Part shown: positions 51,424 to 58,600 of the stretch, piece after piece
Numbering within the stretch: position 1 is the first letter of the stretch
Layout of the letters: the number at the start of each line of letters is the position of its first letter
Origin: CAZAPG01 sp964486935
Lineage (GTDB): Bacteria; Chloroflexota; Anaerolineae; 4572-78; J111
Length of the DNA stretch: 64,000 nt
Direction of reading: 5' to 3'
NCBI GenBank assembly: GCA_964486935.1
Contig: CAZAPG010000011.1
Coordinates: forward strand, 62,001-126,000
The notes under the pieces: generated by a model
The model's input: only the letters and a program-made list of their open reading frames with translations
Told to the model about the DNA's origin: nothing
The model's database searches: none
Program-made: the position numbers and the translations under genes

Positions 51424-51562
51424 CTAGGGCGGCCATAAAAACTCCATATTCAGTTTGGGCGTTTTTGATAGGCTATGCTCTTATCATTCACCTCCTTTGG
51501 TGGATGTAGGATGGTGGCCGCCCGCGCGTCGTGTGCAAACTTGGCGCGGGCGGCCTTTTTTT
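51424..51562 (+). ncRNA. Structured segment between tRNA-Gly and a terminator (candidate small RNA)
   Basis: 139 bases with no ORF, transcribed from the strong tRNA promoter and ended by a perfect terminator. GGGCGGCCA (51427-51435) is complementary to 51515-51523, the left arm of the terminator, so two exclusive folds are possible. Short hairpins GATA...TATC and CACC...GGTG lie between. It could be only the tRNA trailer. Confidence 0.3.
51516..51562 (+). terminator. Rho-independent terminator
   Basis: GGCCGCCCGCGC (51516-51527) pairs perfectly with GCGCGGGCGGCC (51544-51555), with a 16-base loop followed by seven T residues. It ends the tRNA-Gly transcript. Confidence 0.88.
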
Positions 51563-51740
51563 ATTTTAACCCTTAATGAGGGTTTTTATAAAATTTATCC
51601 GGCTCGGGTTCCACCCACGTGACCGCCGGAAAGTCAGCGAGTTAGCCAGGCTCCACCCACCCGAGAGTCTTTATGTTGGCACTGATGAGTAGACGTGCGC
51701 CAACAACCTGGCTTGTAAACAATGCTAATAATATAGCATG

Positions 51741-51832
51741 GTAGCGAGGCGGGATTCGAACCCGCGTCCTCCTTTTCCTGTCAGGCCCAAGGCCTGGGCG
51801 CGCCGGTGCTCATCCACTGAGCTACTCGCTAC
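51741..51832 (-). tRNA. tRNA-like gene with an anomalous anticodon/variable region
   Basis: On the minus strand: an acceptor pair TAGCGAG/CTCGCTA, D-arm GCTC-AGTGGAT-GAGC and T-arm GCGGG-TTCGAAT-CCCGC are all good. Between the D- and T-arms lie 41 bases instead of about 22, and no 5-bp stem with a standard U33 anticodon loop could be found. The best hairpin is CAGGCC-TTG-GGCCTG. It may be a phage tRNA pseudogene, a tRNA with an insert or a tRNA mimic. An inverted repeat ATGCTA/TAGCAT lies at its 3' side (51722-51739). Confidence 0.5.
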
Positions 51833-51852
51833 AAAAGGTGTAGCCAAAAAGA

Positions 51853-52239
51853 ATGTCCCGAAGAAAACGCTCTTCAAAAAACAATCCGGTTGTTGGGGTG
51901 GTCGTGATTATCGCCGTGATTGTATTTGGGTTGTTTTCCTGCTGTAGCAACTTGACTTCGGGAACGACCGGATCAAAAGCCACGCCGACTTTTACGCCGA
52001 TCCCAAAGATGTACACGATAAAATTTGACACTTACTGGTATGTAGATGCTTTGGGTTCTTGCTCTAAAATGGGCCGAAGTGGCAAAACATTGGAAGCTGG
52101 AACAAGTTTACAGGGCACAGGTAAAACGGTTGATTGCACAGGGAAGCGAGGCCTGGACAATGTTCCATTAGACGATGTACTGATCGAAGTGCAGAACCAG
52201 GGCCATTTTATTTGGATACCCCAAAGTTTTACATGGTAG
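51853..52239 (+). CDS. Small membrane-anchored phage protein (unknown)
   Basis: A 128-residue protein with a basic N-terminus (MSRRKRSSKNN), one membrane helix (residues 13-30), a CC pair in LFSCCSNL, then a Thr/Pro linker and an outer domain with DTYWYVDALGSCSK and VDCTGKRG. The two later Cys could form a disulfide. Not recognised. It lies just inside the prophage, isolated between the tRNA-like gene and a terminator, and is a candidate lysogenic conversion gene. RBS is weak. Confidence 0.55.
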   Translation: MSRRKRSSKNNPVVGVVVIIAVIVFGLFSCCSNLTSGTTGSKATPTFTPIPKMYTIKFDTYWYVDALGSCSKMGRSGKTLEAGTSLQGTGKTVDCTGKRGLDNVPLDDVLIEVQNQGHFIWIPQSFTW

Positions 52240-52314
52240 TTGGGCCAATCGGTATTCGGGGCCAACCTAGGCCGATTGACTAACTGGATAGTCGATAGGC
52301 TGTCCAAACAAAAA

Positions 52315-52349
52315 GACCGTTCCATCCATAAAGATGGGGCGGTTTTTTT
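52315..52349 (+). terminator. Rho-independent terminator, possibly bidirectional
   Basis: ACCGTTCCATC (52316-52326) pairs imperfectly with GATGGGGCGGT (52333-52343), loop CATAAA, then seven T; an A-run on the left side would serve the leftward repressor gene too. It separates the small membrane-protein gene from the repressor. Confidence 0.7.
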
Positions 52350-52351
52350 GT

Positions 52352-52597
52352 TTAGTTTGGTGAAGACGGCAACTCGAAGCCAAGGGCATAAGAACTGAGA
52401 GCACGCATCATTTCTGTATCATTTTGTTGCCGGTAGAATTGCGCCATTTTTCGGAGCGCGTCCAAACTGATAGACCGCTCTTCGTTATAATACCGGAAAA
52501 GCGTAGACCCGCGCAAACCAATTTTGTTGGCATATTCTTCAGTTGACATTTGACCCTGCCTCACTTGAATCATCTTCACCAAATTAGCCATGTCCAT
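52352..52597 (-). CDS. Phage repressor-like HTH protein
   Basis: An 81-residue protein with a compact XRE-type helix-turn-helix: MSTEEYANKIGLRGSTLFRY then ISLDALRKMAQFYRQ. ATG 52597 follows AAGGAGGTG by four bases. There is no C-terminal cleavage domain, so if it is the lysogeny repressor it is a small, single-domain type. Its promoter lies at 52639-52667, inside a palindrome, and a rightward promoter faces away from it, the layout of a cI/cro-like switch. It could instead be an antitoxin-type regulator. Confidence 0.65.
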   Translation of the reverse strand: MDMANLVKMIQVRQGQMSTEEYANKIGLRGSTLFRYYNEERSISLDALRKMAQFYRQQNDTEMMRALSSYALGFELPSSPN

Positions 52598-52638
52598 AGC
52601 ACCTCCTTCCAGTAAATTTCCCCAGCAGGGATAAACAC

Positions 52639-52728
52639 ATCTTAAATCCAGTCTTGCCATTTGTCAAGACCAAATGGTAATTTTTTAAGGTTGTGGTATT
52701 GACACTCGGCATTGCCACGTGGTAAAAT
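52639..52728. promoter_or_regulatory. Divergent promoter-operator region (lysogeny switch candidate)
   Basis: Leftward: TTGACA (52667-52662), 17 bases, TAAGAT (52644-52639). Rightward: TTGACA (52699-52704), 18 bases, TAAAAT (52723-52728). Palindrome 1, TTGCCATTTG/CAAATGGTAA (52654-52680), covers the leftward -35; palindrome 2, TTGCCACGTGGTAA (52712-52725), covers the rightward -10. Both share TTGCCA...TGGTAA ends, so one repressor could bind both. Confidence 0.68.
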
Positions 52729-52782
52729 AAGACATACCAACACAACCAGTCCCCAGGGACGATTAACCAAAAGGAAAAGCCA

Positions 52783-53085
52783 ATGAAGCAACATAAAAAA
52801 AGCCCCCGGGCCGGTCGAGGGCCAGAGGGCAAAGCACGCTCCAAAGGGAGCGGCGCATCTGCAGCCAGTATACCCCTGGCAGGGGCCGTTGTCAAAGTTC
52901 TACTTCTACTTCTACTCTGGCCGGGAGTGGCCCTGGGCCGGGTAGAAACGGCCTCTGCGCCGCGCGTGGGGCGGGTAGAAGTAGTAGAAGTTGGCCCCGC
53001 TCAGTCCCTCCCCAACGGGGGGGAGGCTGGCCGGGCAATTTTATGGACCGCCGGCGGGCAGTTACGGATATTGGAGGTGAGCTGA
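52783..53085 (+). CDS. Small phage protein with one hydrophobic segment (unknown)
   Basis: A 100-residue frame with AAGGA before the ATG. The N-terminal 28 residues are basic and Gly/Ser-rich, then a hydrophobic stretch (VVKVLLLLLLWPGVALG) that could be a late signal or membrane helix. Not recognised. It is the first gene behind the rightward switch promoter and overlaps the next ATG (TGATG). An imperfect inverted repeat of CTACTTCTACT type lies within it. Codon use is less convincing than in its neighbours. Confidence 0.5.
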   Translation: MKQHKKSPRAGRGPEGKARSKGSGASAASIPLAGAVVKVLLLLLLWPGVALGRVETASAPRVGRVEVVEVGPAQSLPNGGEAGRAILWTAGGQLRILEVS

Positions 53086-53282
53086 TGGATGACCGGCGTT
53101 TGATTACGCGGGCGGTGCGCCGCCTGATTGTGGTGTTTGCGCTGCTGGCCGGGGCGGTGCTGCTGGCGGTGGGGTTGATGCTGGATGGGACCGGGCCGGC
53201 CGCGCCGGGGCTGTTTTTGCTCTCGCTGGGGCTGGTGATGTTTGGCTTTGAGGTGGCCAAGGGGGATGATGACCGTGGCTAA
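53085..53282 (+). CDS. Small two-helix membrane protein (unknown)
   Basis: 65 residues: basic start DDRRLITRAVRRL, helix LIVVFALLAGAVLLAVGLML, a short Gly/Pro turn and helix GLFLLSLGLVMFGFEVA, acidic end. GGAGGT precedes ATG 53085, which overlaps the upstream stop by one base. Not recognised. It is part of a run of tightly packed small early phage genes. It could be an inner-membrane superinfection or holin-like protein. Confidence 0.6.
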   Translation: MDDRRLITRAVRRLIVVFALLAGAVLLAVGLMLDGTGPAAPGLFLLSLGLVMFGFEVAKGDDDRG

Positions 53283-53571
53283 AAAACAATCTGCGCCAAA
53301 GCTCTCGCCGCAGCAGTTGGGCGGACGGGCGGTGGCTCAAAAGCACGCGCCGGTGGCGGGTTGCCCGCGCTGCGGCAAACAGTGGCCGTTTGCCACGCCC
53401 TGGCACGTTTACCTGGGCCACCTGGGGCTGCACGGCCTGGCCGACCACTATTTTGACGGCGACATCGATGCGGCCCAGAAACGGTTACGGCAAAACGGCC
53501 TGGCCCGGCAGGACCCGGCGCCGTGGAACGGGGCGTGGCCCAGGTACAGGCCGGTTGTGGATGGGGATTAG
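53269..53571 (+). CDS. Phage zinc-finger-like protein (unknown)
   Basis: A 100-residue protein with a C-x2-C...H-x4-H pattern: GCPRCGKQW followed by WHVYLGHLGLHGLADHYF. It could bind zinc and DNA. Starts at one of two adjacent ATG codons (53266 or 53269) overlapping the previous gene. Not recognised as a named family. The tail is basic (QKRLRQNGLAR). It is followed by a 44-base gap containing TAATTGGTGATTAG repeated in tandem. Confidence 0.6.
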   Translation: MTVAKKQSAPKLSPQQLGGRAVAQKHAPVAGCPRCGKQWPFATPWHVYLGHLGLHGLADHYFDGDIDAAQKRLRQNGLARQDPAPWNGAWPRYRPVVDGD

Positions 53572-53614
53572 ATTTGTAATTGGTGATTAGTAATTGGTGA
53601 TTAGAAAGGAGCAA

Positions 53615-53899
53615 ATGATGACGTGTCAATTTTGTGAGGAGCCGGCGGTGGGGGTAACGCAGCTGCTGATGTGCGTGAAGCATCTGGATTTGGCGATTTT
53701 GTGTGGATACCTGCGCGAGAAAGGGGAGCCGGTAACGGTGGAGAGCGTGCAGCAGTTATGGTACATTTGCCACAGCCGCAACGGGGCGCTGGATTTGGAG
53801 ATCGAGGACATCGAGCCGATGCTGGCCGGCGAGTTTCTGGAGCGGTATGAGGTTCAGGGTTCAGGGGTTCAGGGTTCAGAGTTGCCGGAGGCGGCTTGA
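53615..53899 (+). CDS. Small phage protein with CxxC (unknown); repeat-encoded tail
   Basis: A 94-residue protein opening MMTCQFCEEPAVG with a CxxC and later 'LMCVKHLD', compatible with a zinc site. The C-terminus EVQGSGVQGSELPEAA is encoded by a repeated GGTTCAG(G) sequence that also occurs, inverted, at about 19895 in the host island. AAAGGAG precedes ATG 53615. The stop overlaps the exonuclease start. Not recognised. Confidence 0.6.
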   Translation: MMTCQFCEEPAVGVTQLLMCVKHLDLAILCGYLREKGEPVTVESVQQLWYICHSRNGALDLEIEDIEPMLAGEFLERYEVQGSGVQGSELPEAA

Positions 53900-54741
53900 T
53901 GTTTGGTATCGAGATTACCGTAGACGACCTGGTGGCGCTGTTGCCCGGCAGGGCGCAGCAGAGGCAGAGCTACCAACCGCTGGATGAGGCGGCGGTGGTA
54001 GAAGCCGCCGAGGCGCTGGTAGCGGTTCAACGGCAGGCGGTTGAACAAATGGAGACCGCAGCCAGGGTGGTGGCGCAGGCGGCGGCGCTGGTTGATCGCC
54101 CGCCGGTTGAGCAGCGCCAAACCGGGGCCATTCATTCAACCGTGCCGGCCTCGGTGGCCCGGCGGGCCAGGCAGGTGCTGGAGCAGAATCCGCTGTTTCT
54201 GGATTACGAGACCACCGGCCTGCGGAAGAGCGCGCAGGTGCGCGAGGTGGACGGCCGTTACCCCACCACCGCCACGGCCGGGCAGCACCAGGTCATCGAG
54301 GTTTCGGTAATCGACGCCAACGGGCGGCATATTTTTCACAGCCGGGTCAACCCGCTACGGCCCGTGCCGGCCAAAATCAGCGCCATGAATGGCCTGACAA
54401 ACGACCAGGTGGCCAACGCGCCTGCCTGGGCCGAGGTTGCGCCGCTGCTGCGCCAAACACTGGCCGGGCGGGTGGTGGTGGCTCACAATGCCGGGTTCGA
54501 GGCGCTGTTTACGCCGCCGGAGTGGGGCATTACCTGGGTGTGCAGCAAGGCGCTGGCCGATGAAGCCTTTGGTCGCTACCACTGGAGCGAGGCCAGCGAC
54601 TGGCGCAAGGGCGGCAGCCTGGCCGCCCGGCTGCGACAATGCGGTTTACAACCCGGCCCAGCCCACACCGCCGCTGGAGATGGCCTTTCGGCCCTGCGGC
54701 TGATGCGCTTTTTGGCCGGGCTTGAACAGTTGAGCAATTAA
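53899..54741 (+). CDS. DnaQ-like 3'-5' exonuclease
   Basis: A 280-residue DEDDh exonuclease. An N-terminal helical region of about 90 residues precedes ExoI FLDYETTGL (D-x-E), ExoII VVAHNAGFEALF (the usual final Asp is Glu here) and ExoIII HTAAGDGLSAL. IEVSVIDANG and NPLRPVPAKISAMNGLTNDQ follow the RNase T/PolC-epsilon pattern. It may proofread or degrade DNA in phage replication. ATG 53899 overlaps the previous stop. The ExoII Asp-to-Glu change leaves activity open. Confidence 0.78.
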   Translation: MFGIEITVDDLVALLPGRAQQRQSYQPLDEAAVVEAAEALVAVQRQAVEQMETAARVVAQAAALVDRPPVEQRQTGAIHSTVPASVARRARQVLEQNPLFLDYETTGLRKSAQVREVDGRYPTTATAGQHQVIEVSVIDANGRHIFHSRVNPLRPVPAKISAMNGLTNDQVANAPAWAEVAPLLRQTLAGRVVVAHNAGFEALFTPPEWGITWVCSKALADEAFGRYHWSEASDWRKGGSLAARLRQCGLQPGPAHTAAGDGLSALRLMRFLAGLEQLSN

Positions 54742-54768
54742 AAAAAAATTAGCAAAAGAAAGGGTTTT

Positions 54769-55410
54769 ATGATGGCAACACAAACAGCAATGCAGAATGG
54801 AAAAACGGCGGTTGGGGTTGACCCGGTGCACGAGGCGCTGGTGCAGCTCATTCAGATGAGTGGCCAGACCAACCAGCACCTGCAGGCGCTCACCGGCGAA
54901 ATTCAGGTGATGAACCGGCAGTTGTTTGGCGGCGGCGTTCGCAGCGGCGCGGCGGCCATGCCGGCATCTCCACCGGCGGCGACATCCACCGCGCCGGCGG
55001 TGGTGCCGGATAACCAGCACGCCGCCTGGAATGTAGAGATCATCAAGAGCAGATGCTCTCAAATCGGCATTACCAAAACGCTGTCGATGACCCAAAAGTG
55101 GAAGCTGAATTTTTACGTGGATGGCGAGGGCCGGCCTGCCTCGGCCTATGGCCGGCGGCGGGGCGAATTTGCCTCGTTAATCCAGCGGGTACGGGGTGTG
55201 TTCCCGGAGATCAGCCCGGACCATTTCAGCGAGGAGAGCTGGACGCAGCGCAATAAAGAGTTTTTGGGCCAGGGCAACCAGGGCAGTTATGAGGAGTTGT
55301 TCTTTGCGCCGGAGCCGTTTTGGGTGGAGTGGTACGAGAAACCGGGCACCGACGCCCAGGGGCGGGCCAGAACGTGGGCCTATGTGCAGCGGGTGTACCC
55401 CATTGAGTAG
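54769..55410 (+). CDS. Phage protein of unknown function
   Basis: 213 residues: N-terminal helix with VHEALVQLIQMSGQTNQHLQ, an Ala/Pro linker at about 60-80, then a C-terminal domain (AAWNVEIIKSRCSQIGITKT, VDGEGRPASAYGRRRGEF, WVEWYEKPGTDAQGRARTW). Not recognised. The start is one of two adjacent ATG codons after AAAGGG. It lies between the exonuclease and a small basic protein, so a nucleic-acid role is plausible from context only. Confidence 0.65.
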   Translation: MMATQTAMQNGKTAVGVDPVHEALVQLIQMSGQTNQHLQALTGEIQVMNRQLFGGGVRSGAAAMPASPPAATSTAPAVVPDNQHAAWNVEIIKSRCSQIGITKTLSMTQKWKLNFYVDGEGRPASAYGRRRGEFASLIQRVRGVFPEISPDHFSEESWTQRNKEFLGQGNQGSYEELFFAPEPFWVEWYEKPGTDAQGRARTWAYVQRVYPIE

Positions 55411-55663
55411 GCAGAAGAATAAGCGGGGTGTTCCCCAGATTTTGCCGCGTGAGCCGCTGACCAAAAAGGCCAAGGCGGCCATTTGGGCCTACGCCAACCA
55501 CAAGGCCGAAACCCGGATGCAGGGCTGCCGGATGGGCTATTTTATGATGGAGTGGGTCCTGGAAGCCGAGCGGATGGCGCGGCAGCGGCTGTACGGCCTG
55601 CTCCACGAGTGGGGCTATCGCTGGAAACCCCGCTCCGGCTTTTGGAAAAAGAAGGGTGAGTAA
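55403..55663 (+). CDS. Small basic phage protein (unknown)
   Basis: An 86-residue basic protein: MSRQKNKRGVPQILP, a helix AKAAIWAYANHKAETRMQ and the end WGYRWKPRSGFWKKKGE. TTG 55403 overlaps the previous stop; no better start is available, since the longer frame lies inside the upstream gene. No domain recognised; charge suggests nucleic-acid binding. Confidence 0.55.
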   Translation: MSRQKNKRGVPQILPREPLTKKAKAAIWAYANHKAETRMQGCRMGYFMMEWVLEAERMARQRLYGLLHEWGYRWKPRSGFWKKKGE

Positions 55664-55667
55664 AATC

Positions 55668-55700
55668 AAACCCTGAAGGTCTCACGGACCTTCAGGGTTT
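55668..55700. repeat. Palindromic repeat, CCTNAAGG family
   Basis: AAACCCTGAAGGT (55668-55680) and its complement (55688-55700) around CTCACGG. It follows a gene end but has only a short T-run, so it is either a weak terminator or another member of the palindromic family seen at 1937, 2721 and 4224. Its presence in the prophage suggests the element moves or predates insertion. Confidence 0.7.
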
Positions 55701-55741
55701 TGGTATTTAGTCCGCCGGGCGGACAGGTCCGGCAGAAAGGG

Positions 55742-57787
55742 ATGATGATGAGTGACAACACGAACCACACCGGGGTTTACGGCGAGATTTTTCTGAACGA
55801 AATCCGGCCGGGGCGGTTTCAGCCGCGGCGGGTGTTTGACGCGCTGGAGTTACTGAACCTGGCCGAGTCGATCCGGGCCGAGGGGCTGCTGAACGCGCCG
55901 ATTGTGTTCTTGAACGAGCGCAGCCAGTACGAGTTGATTGCCGGCGAGCGGCGCTGGCGGGCGCTGTGCGCCCTGGCCCTGGCCGAGCACGGCCAGGTGA
56001 ACGGCTACACGGTAGAGGATTTGGCCGAGGCCTGTGGCTTTACCAGCCGGGAGCAGTGGCCGCAAATGGTGGCCCAGGGGCAGGTAGACCAGCCGCTGGC
56101 CGGCGTGCCGATAACGGCCCGGGTTCTACCCGGCAATATTTCCACCGGGGAGCAGCAGGTCAAGGCGGTGATGGACAACATTCAGCGGCAGGATTTGAGC
56201 CGCATCGAGGAGGCCCACGCTTACGCGGAGCTGCGGGCGCAGCACGGCTGGGGCGTGCGGACCATTGCCGAGAAGGTAGGCAAAAGCAAAAGTTATGTGG
56301 ATGACACCATGAAGCTGCTGGAGCTTGAGCCGGCGGTGCTGGCCCTGGTAGAGAGCAACGGCGATGACGCGCCGGCGCTGGATTTTAGCCTGGCGCGGGA
56401 GATGGCCCGCAAGATTCCGCCGGCCATGCAGCCCCTGCTGGCCGAGACGCTGCAAAAGCGCGGCGACCGGGGCGCGCCGGTGAGCGAGCTGAAAAAGAGC
56501 CTGGGCAACATTGCCCGCTTCATTGACCCTAACCGCTGGAGCCTGAGCCATGATCCGGACACGCCGTTTCACCCGGTCTGGCGCAACCGGGCGCGGCTGA
56601 TCCGCCACCTGCTGGAGACGCAGCCGCCGGAACAAATCATCCGGGCCGCGCTGAACCTGGAGGGGACGAGGCATCACAATAATTATCTGGCCAAGAACGT
56701 GAGCCAGGTTTTGGCCAGCAGTTGGGATGTTAGCCGGATTGTCAAGGCGCTGGCCGGGTTGAAGGATTCATACGATATCGACGCCTGGCAGGAGCTGGCC
56801 CCGGGGCTGGGCTGGGGCTGCAAGCAATGCAGCCTGGCGGCGCTGGAGCAGGGCCTCAGCCGGCGGGTGGATCGCTTCGACGGCTGGGACGCGCCCTGCC
56901 AGCGGCTGCGCGGCAAAGAAACGGATACCTGCGATGGTTTTGTGGGGCCGGATGACCCGCAGGTGATCACCGTGCCGGATATCATTGCGAACGGCCTGGG
57001 CGAGGCGGCCCACCAGCTAAAAGGGCCGCTGCAGGGGCAGGATGCCCCTTACGTACCCAGCGCCGGGGAGTACATCCGGCTGTACGAGGTGGCCCGGCTG
57101 AACTGGGAAAACGCCCAAATTGAGAGCGAATCCCGGGCCATGGTGCAGCACATCGCCCCCATTACGGTTTACTGGCAGGCCCAGGAGGGCGAGCAGTTGT
57201 TTGATGACCTGGACCATTTTCAGGCACATGCCTGCCGCAAGTGCGTTCATTTTAACGAGAATTACATCCCCGGCGGCGCGCCGCCCTGCACCCTGGTTGA
57301 GAAGCCGCCCATGCGCAAGAACGAGCCGCGCCCGCCGGCCTTTGGGGTGCTGGTAACGGAGGGCGGGCAGGCGCTGCCCCGCTGCGAGAAGTTTAGCTAC
57401 CGGGAGCTGCCGCCGCTGGCCGGGTTTGAGGGTTTTGCGCTGCCCAACCGCGATTTGATTTTGGAGTGGTACAAGTTTTTGATCAAAGATTCCACCTATG
57501 GCAGCGGCAAGCATATTTTTAAGCCGCTGAACTGGCTGAACAGCCGCAGCCTGAAAAATTTGTGGGATGAGTTGGACGACGGGCGGATGCTGGCGATTTT
57601 GCACGCCGGGGTATTCGAGGCCAGCAATATGAACAGTTGGGGGTCGAGCAGCGTGGATTTGTTCAACCCCGCGACCGGGCAGACCGAAACGTTCAAACCG
57701 ATGGATTGGCGCCATTTTGTTGAGCGGTTCAGGCCGACAAGCTGGGGCGAATGGCCGCTGCCGTGGGAGAAAACGCAGATTACGTAA
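55742..57787 (+). CDS. Extended ParB/Spo0J-like protein
   Basis: About 681 residues, over twice a normal ParB. The N-terminal ParB domain has IRPGRFQPRRVFD, LAESIRAEGLLNAPIV and the CTP/arginine motif GERRWRAL; ISTGEQQVKAVMDNIQRQDL and a KorB-like HTH (RTIAEKVGKSKSYVDDTMKL) follow. The C-terminal half holds Cys clusters (CKQC, later CRKCVHF and CTLVE) not typical of ParB and possibly metal-binding. There is no ParA partner nearby, so partitioning is doubtful; a regulatory or replication role is possible. Start at a run of three ATG codons after AAAGGG. Confidence 0.75.
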   Translation: MMMSDNTNHTGVYGEIFLNEIRPGRFQPRRVFDALELLNLAESIRAEGLLNAPIVFLNERSQYELIAGERRWRALCALALAEHGQVNGYTVEDLAEACGFTSREQWPQMVAQGQVDQPLAGVPITARVLPGNISTGEQQVKAVMDNIQRQDLSRIEEAHAYAELRAQHGWGVRTIAEKVGKSKSYVDDTMKLLELEPAVLALVESNGDDAPALDFSLAREMARKIPPAMQPLLAETLQKRGDRGAPVSELKKSLGNIARFIDPNRWSLSHDPDTPFHPVWRNRARLIRHLLETQPPEQIIRAALNLEGTRHHNNYLAKNVSQVLASSWDVSRIVKALAGLKDSYDIDAWQELAPGLGWGCKQCSLAALEQGLSRRVDRFDGWDAPCQRLRGKETDTCDGFVGPDDPQVITVPDIIANGLGEAAHQLKGPLQGQDAPYVPSAGEYIRLYEVARLNWENAQIESESRAMVQHIAPITVYWQAQEGEQLFDDLDHFQAHACRKCVHFNENYIPGGAPPCTLVEKPPMRKNEPRPPAFGVLVTEGGQALPRCEKFSYRELPPLAGFEGFALPNRDLILEWYKFLIKDSTYGSGKHIFKPLNWLNSRSLKNLWDELDDGRMLAILHAGVFEASNMNSWGSSSVDLFNPATGQTETFKPMDWRHFVERFRPTSWGEWPLPWEKTQIT

Positions 57788-57896
57788 AGCTCTTTAACAA
57801 TTGACTGTAACTGGCCGGAGTTTATAATTTAGGTAAGGGGTTTTTGCCTAAAATGACGGGTTGTTTTGTAACCCTGAGAGTGGTAGGATAGCCAAA

Positions 57897-58019
57897 ATGA
57901 AAGATGACGAGCTTCGTGAATTTATGATCGTCCTTCGCCGGGCGCTGCTGATGATTATCCGCTGGATAGAGCGGCGGTACGACCTGGCGGCGAAGCCAAA
58001 CGAGGTCCGCACTCCCTGA
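57897..58019 (+). CDS. 40-residue phage protein (unknown)
   Basis: ATG 57897, preceded by TAGGA seven bases upstream, opens a 40-codon frame ending TGA 58017. It encodes an amphipathic, mostly helical peptide (DDELREFMIVLRRALLMIIR then WIERRYDLAAK). No domain. It is too short for standard gene calling but the start region is good and it precedes a terminator. Confidence 0.5.
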   Translation: MKDDELREFMIVLRRALLMIIRWIERRYDLAAKPNEVRTP

Positions 58020-58056
58020 GTCTCGACCCATCTACGTATCACACCCAAGCCCATGG

Positions 58057-58085
58057 CCCTGGCGCGTAAGCGCCGGGGTTTTTTT
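58057..58085 (+). terminator. Rho-independent terminator
   Basis: CCCTGGCGC (58057-58065) pairs with GCGCCGGGG (58070-58078) through a GTAA tetraloop (one G-T pair), followed by seven T. It divides the early phage block from the downstream genes and lies immediately before the LuxR-type gene. Confidence 0.8.
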
Positions 58086-58091
58086 ATTTTT

Positions 58092-58565
58092 ATGCCCTTT
58101 TTATCACACCGCCAACGCGCTATTTTAGAGATGGCCGCCCAGGGCCAGAGCGACAAGGAGATGGCCCGCCGGCTGGAACTGTCGGTGCGGACCATTCGCG
58201 GCCATTTGCGCGACGCCCGGCTGAGGCTTAACGCGGCCAACCGCACCCACGCGGTGGCGCTGGCGCTGGCCGGCGGCCACATCACCCCTCCCTTGACGAT
58301 ACCCGGAAAACGACCACAGGAGCGGGCGCAGTTGATCTGGGGACCAGACCACCGCACGCCGATGACCCCGCCGCCCGGCTTGTGGCTGAAGCTGCGGAAT
58401 TTTGGCACTCATTACCGGCTGGTGTGGGTTTTTGACGGTGAGATTTGGCTGGCCAGGGAGGATACCACCCGGTATGGCAACCGGTACGGGGCAGGGGGCG
58501 CGGTGGCGGCGCTGCAAAGTTTGGCTGAGCGGGTGGGGGCTAATTTCAGCGATGAGCTGGTTTAG
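58092..58565 (+). CDS. LuxR/GerE-type HTH protein of the phage
   Basis: 157 residues. A LuxR-type helix-turn-helix opens the protein (LSHRQRAILEMAAQGQSDKEMARRLELSVRTIRGHL), with no receiver domain before it. The C-terminal part (LKLRNFGTHYRLVWVFDGEIW) is unknown. The ATG at 58092 is preferred because the longer frame from 58053 runs through the terminator hairpin; neither has a good RBS. It may activate late genes or control read-through. A sigma-like role is also possible. Confidence 0.65.
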   Translation: MPFLSHRQRAILEMAAQGQSDKEMARRLELSVRTIRGHLRDARLRLNAANRTHAVALALAGGHITPPLTIPGKRPQERAQLIWGPDHRTPMTPPPGLWLKLRNFGTHYRLVWVFDGEIWLAREDTTRYGNRYGAGGAVAALQSLAERVGANFSDELV

Positions 58566-58589
58566 TTCCGAAAATGTGGATTTTCGGAA
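58566..58589. repeat. Inverted repeat ahead of the recombinase gene
   Basis: TTCCGAAAAT (58566-58575) and ATTTTCGGAA (58580-58589) are perfect arms around GTGG, directly after the LuxR-type stop and 11 bases before the recombinase GTG. It is a candidate recombinase binding site or operator. Confidence 0.65.
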
Positions 58590-58600
58590 GTTGAGGCGCG

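Noticed and set aside
53570..53610. Tandem TAATTGGTGATTAG as an origin or iteron
   Set aside because: Only two copies, and similar short AATTGG/ATGGTAA words occur in other gaps (for example near 14020), so it looks like simple-sequence filler.
58053..58091. Longer start for the LuxR-type protein
   Set aside because: It would be translated through a strong terminator hairpin and has no ribosome-binding site.
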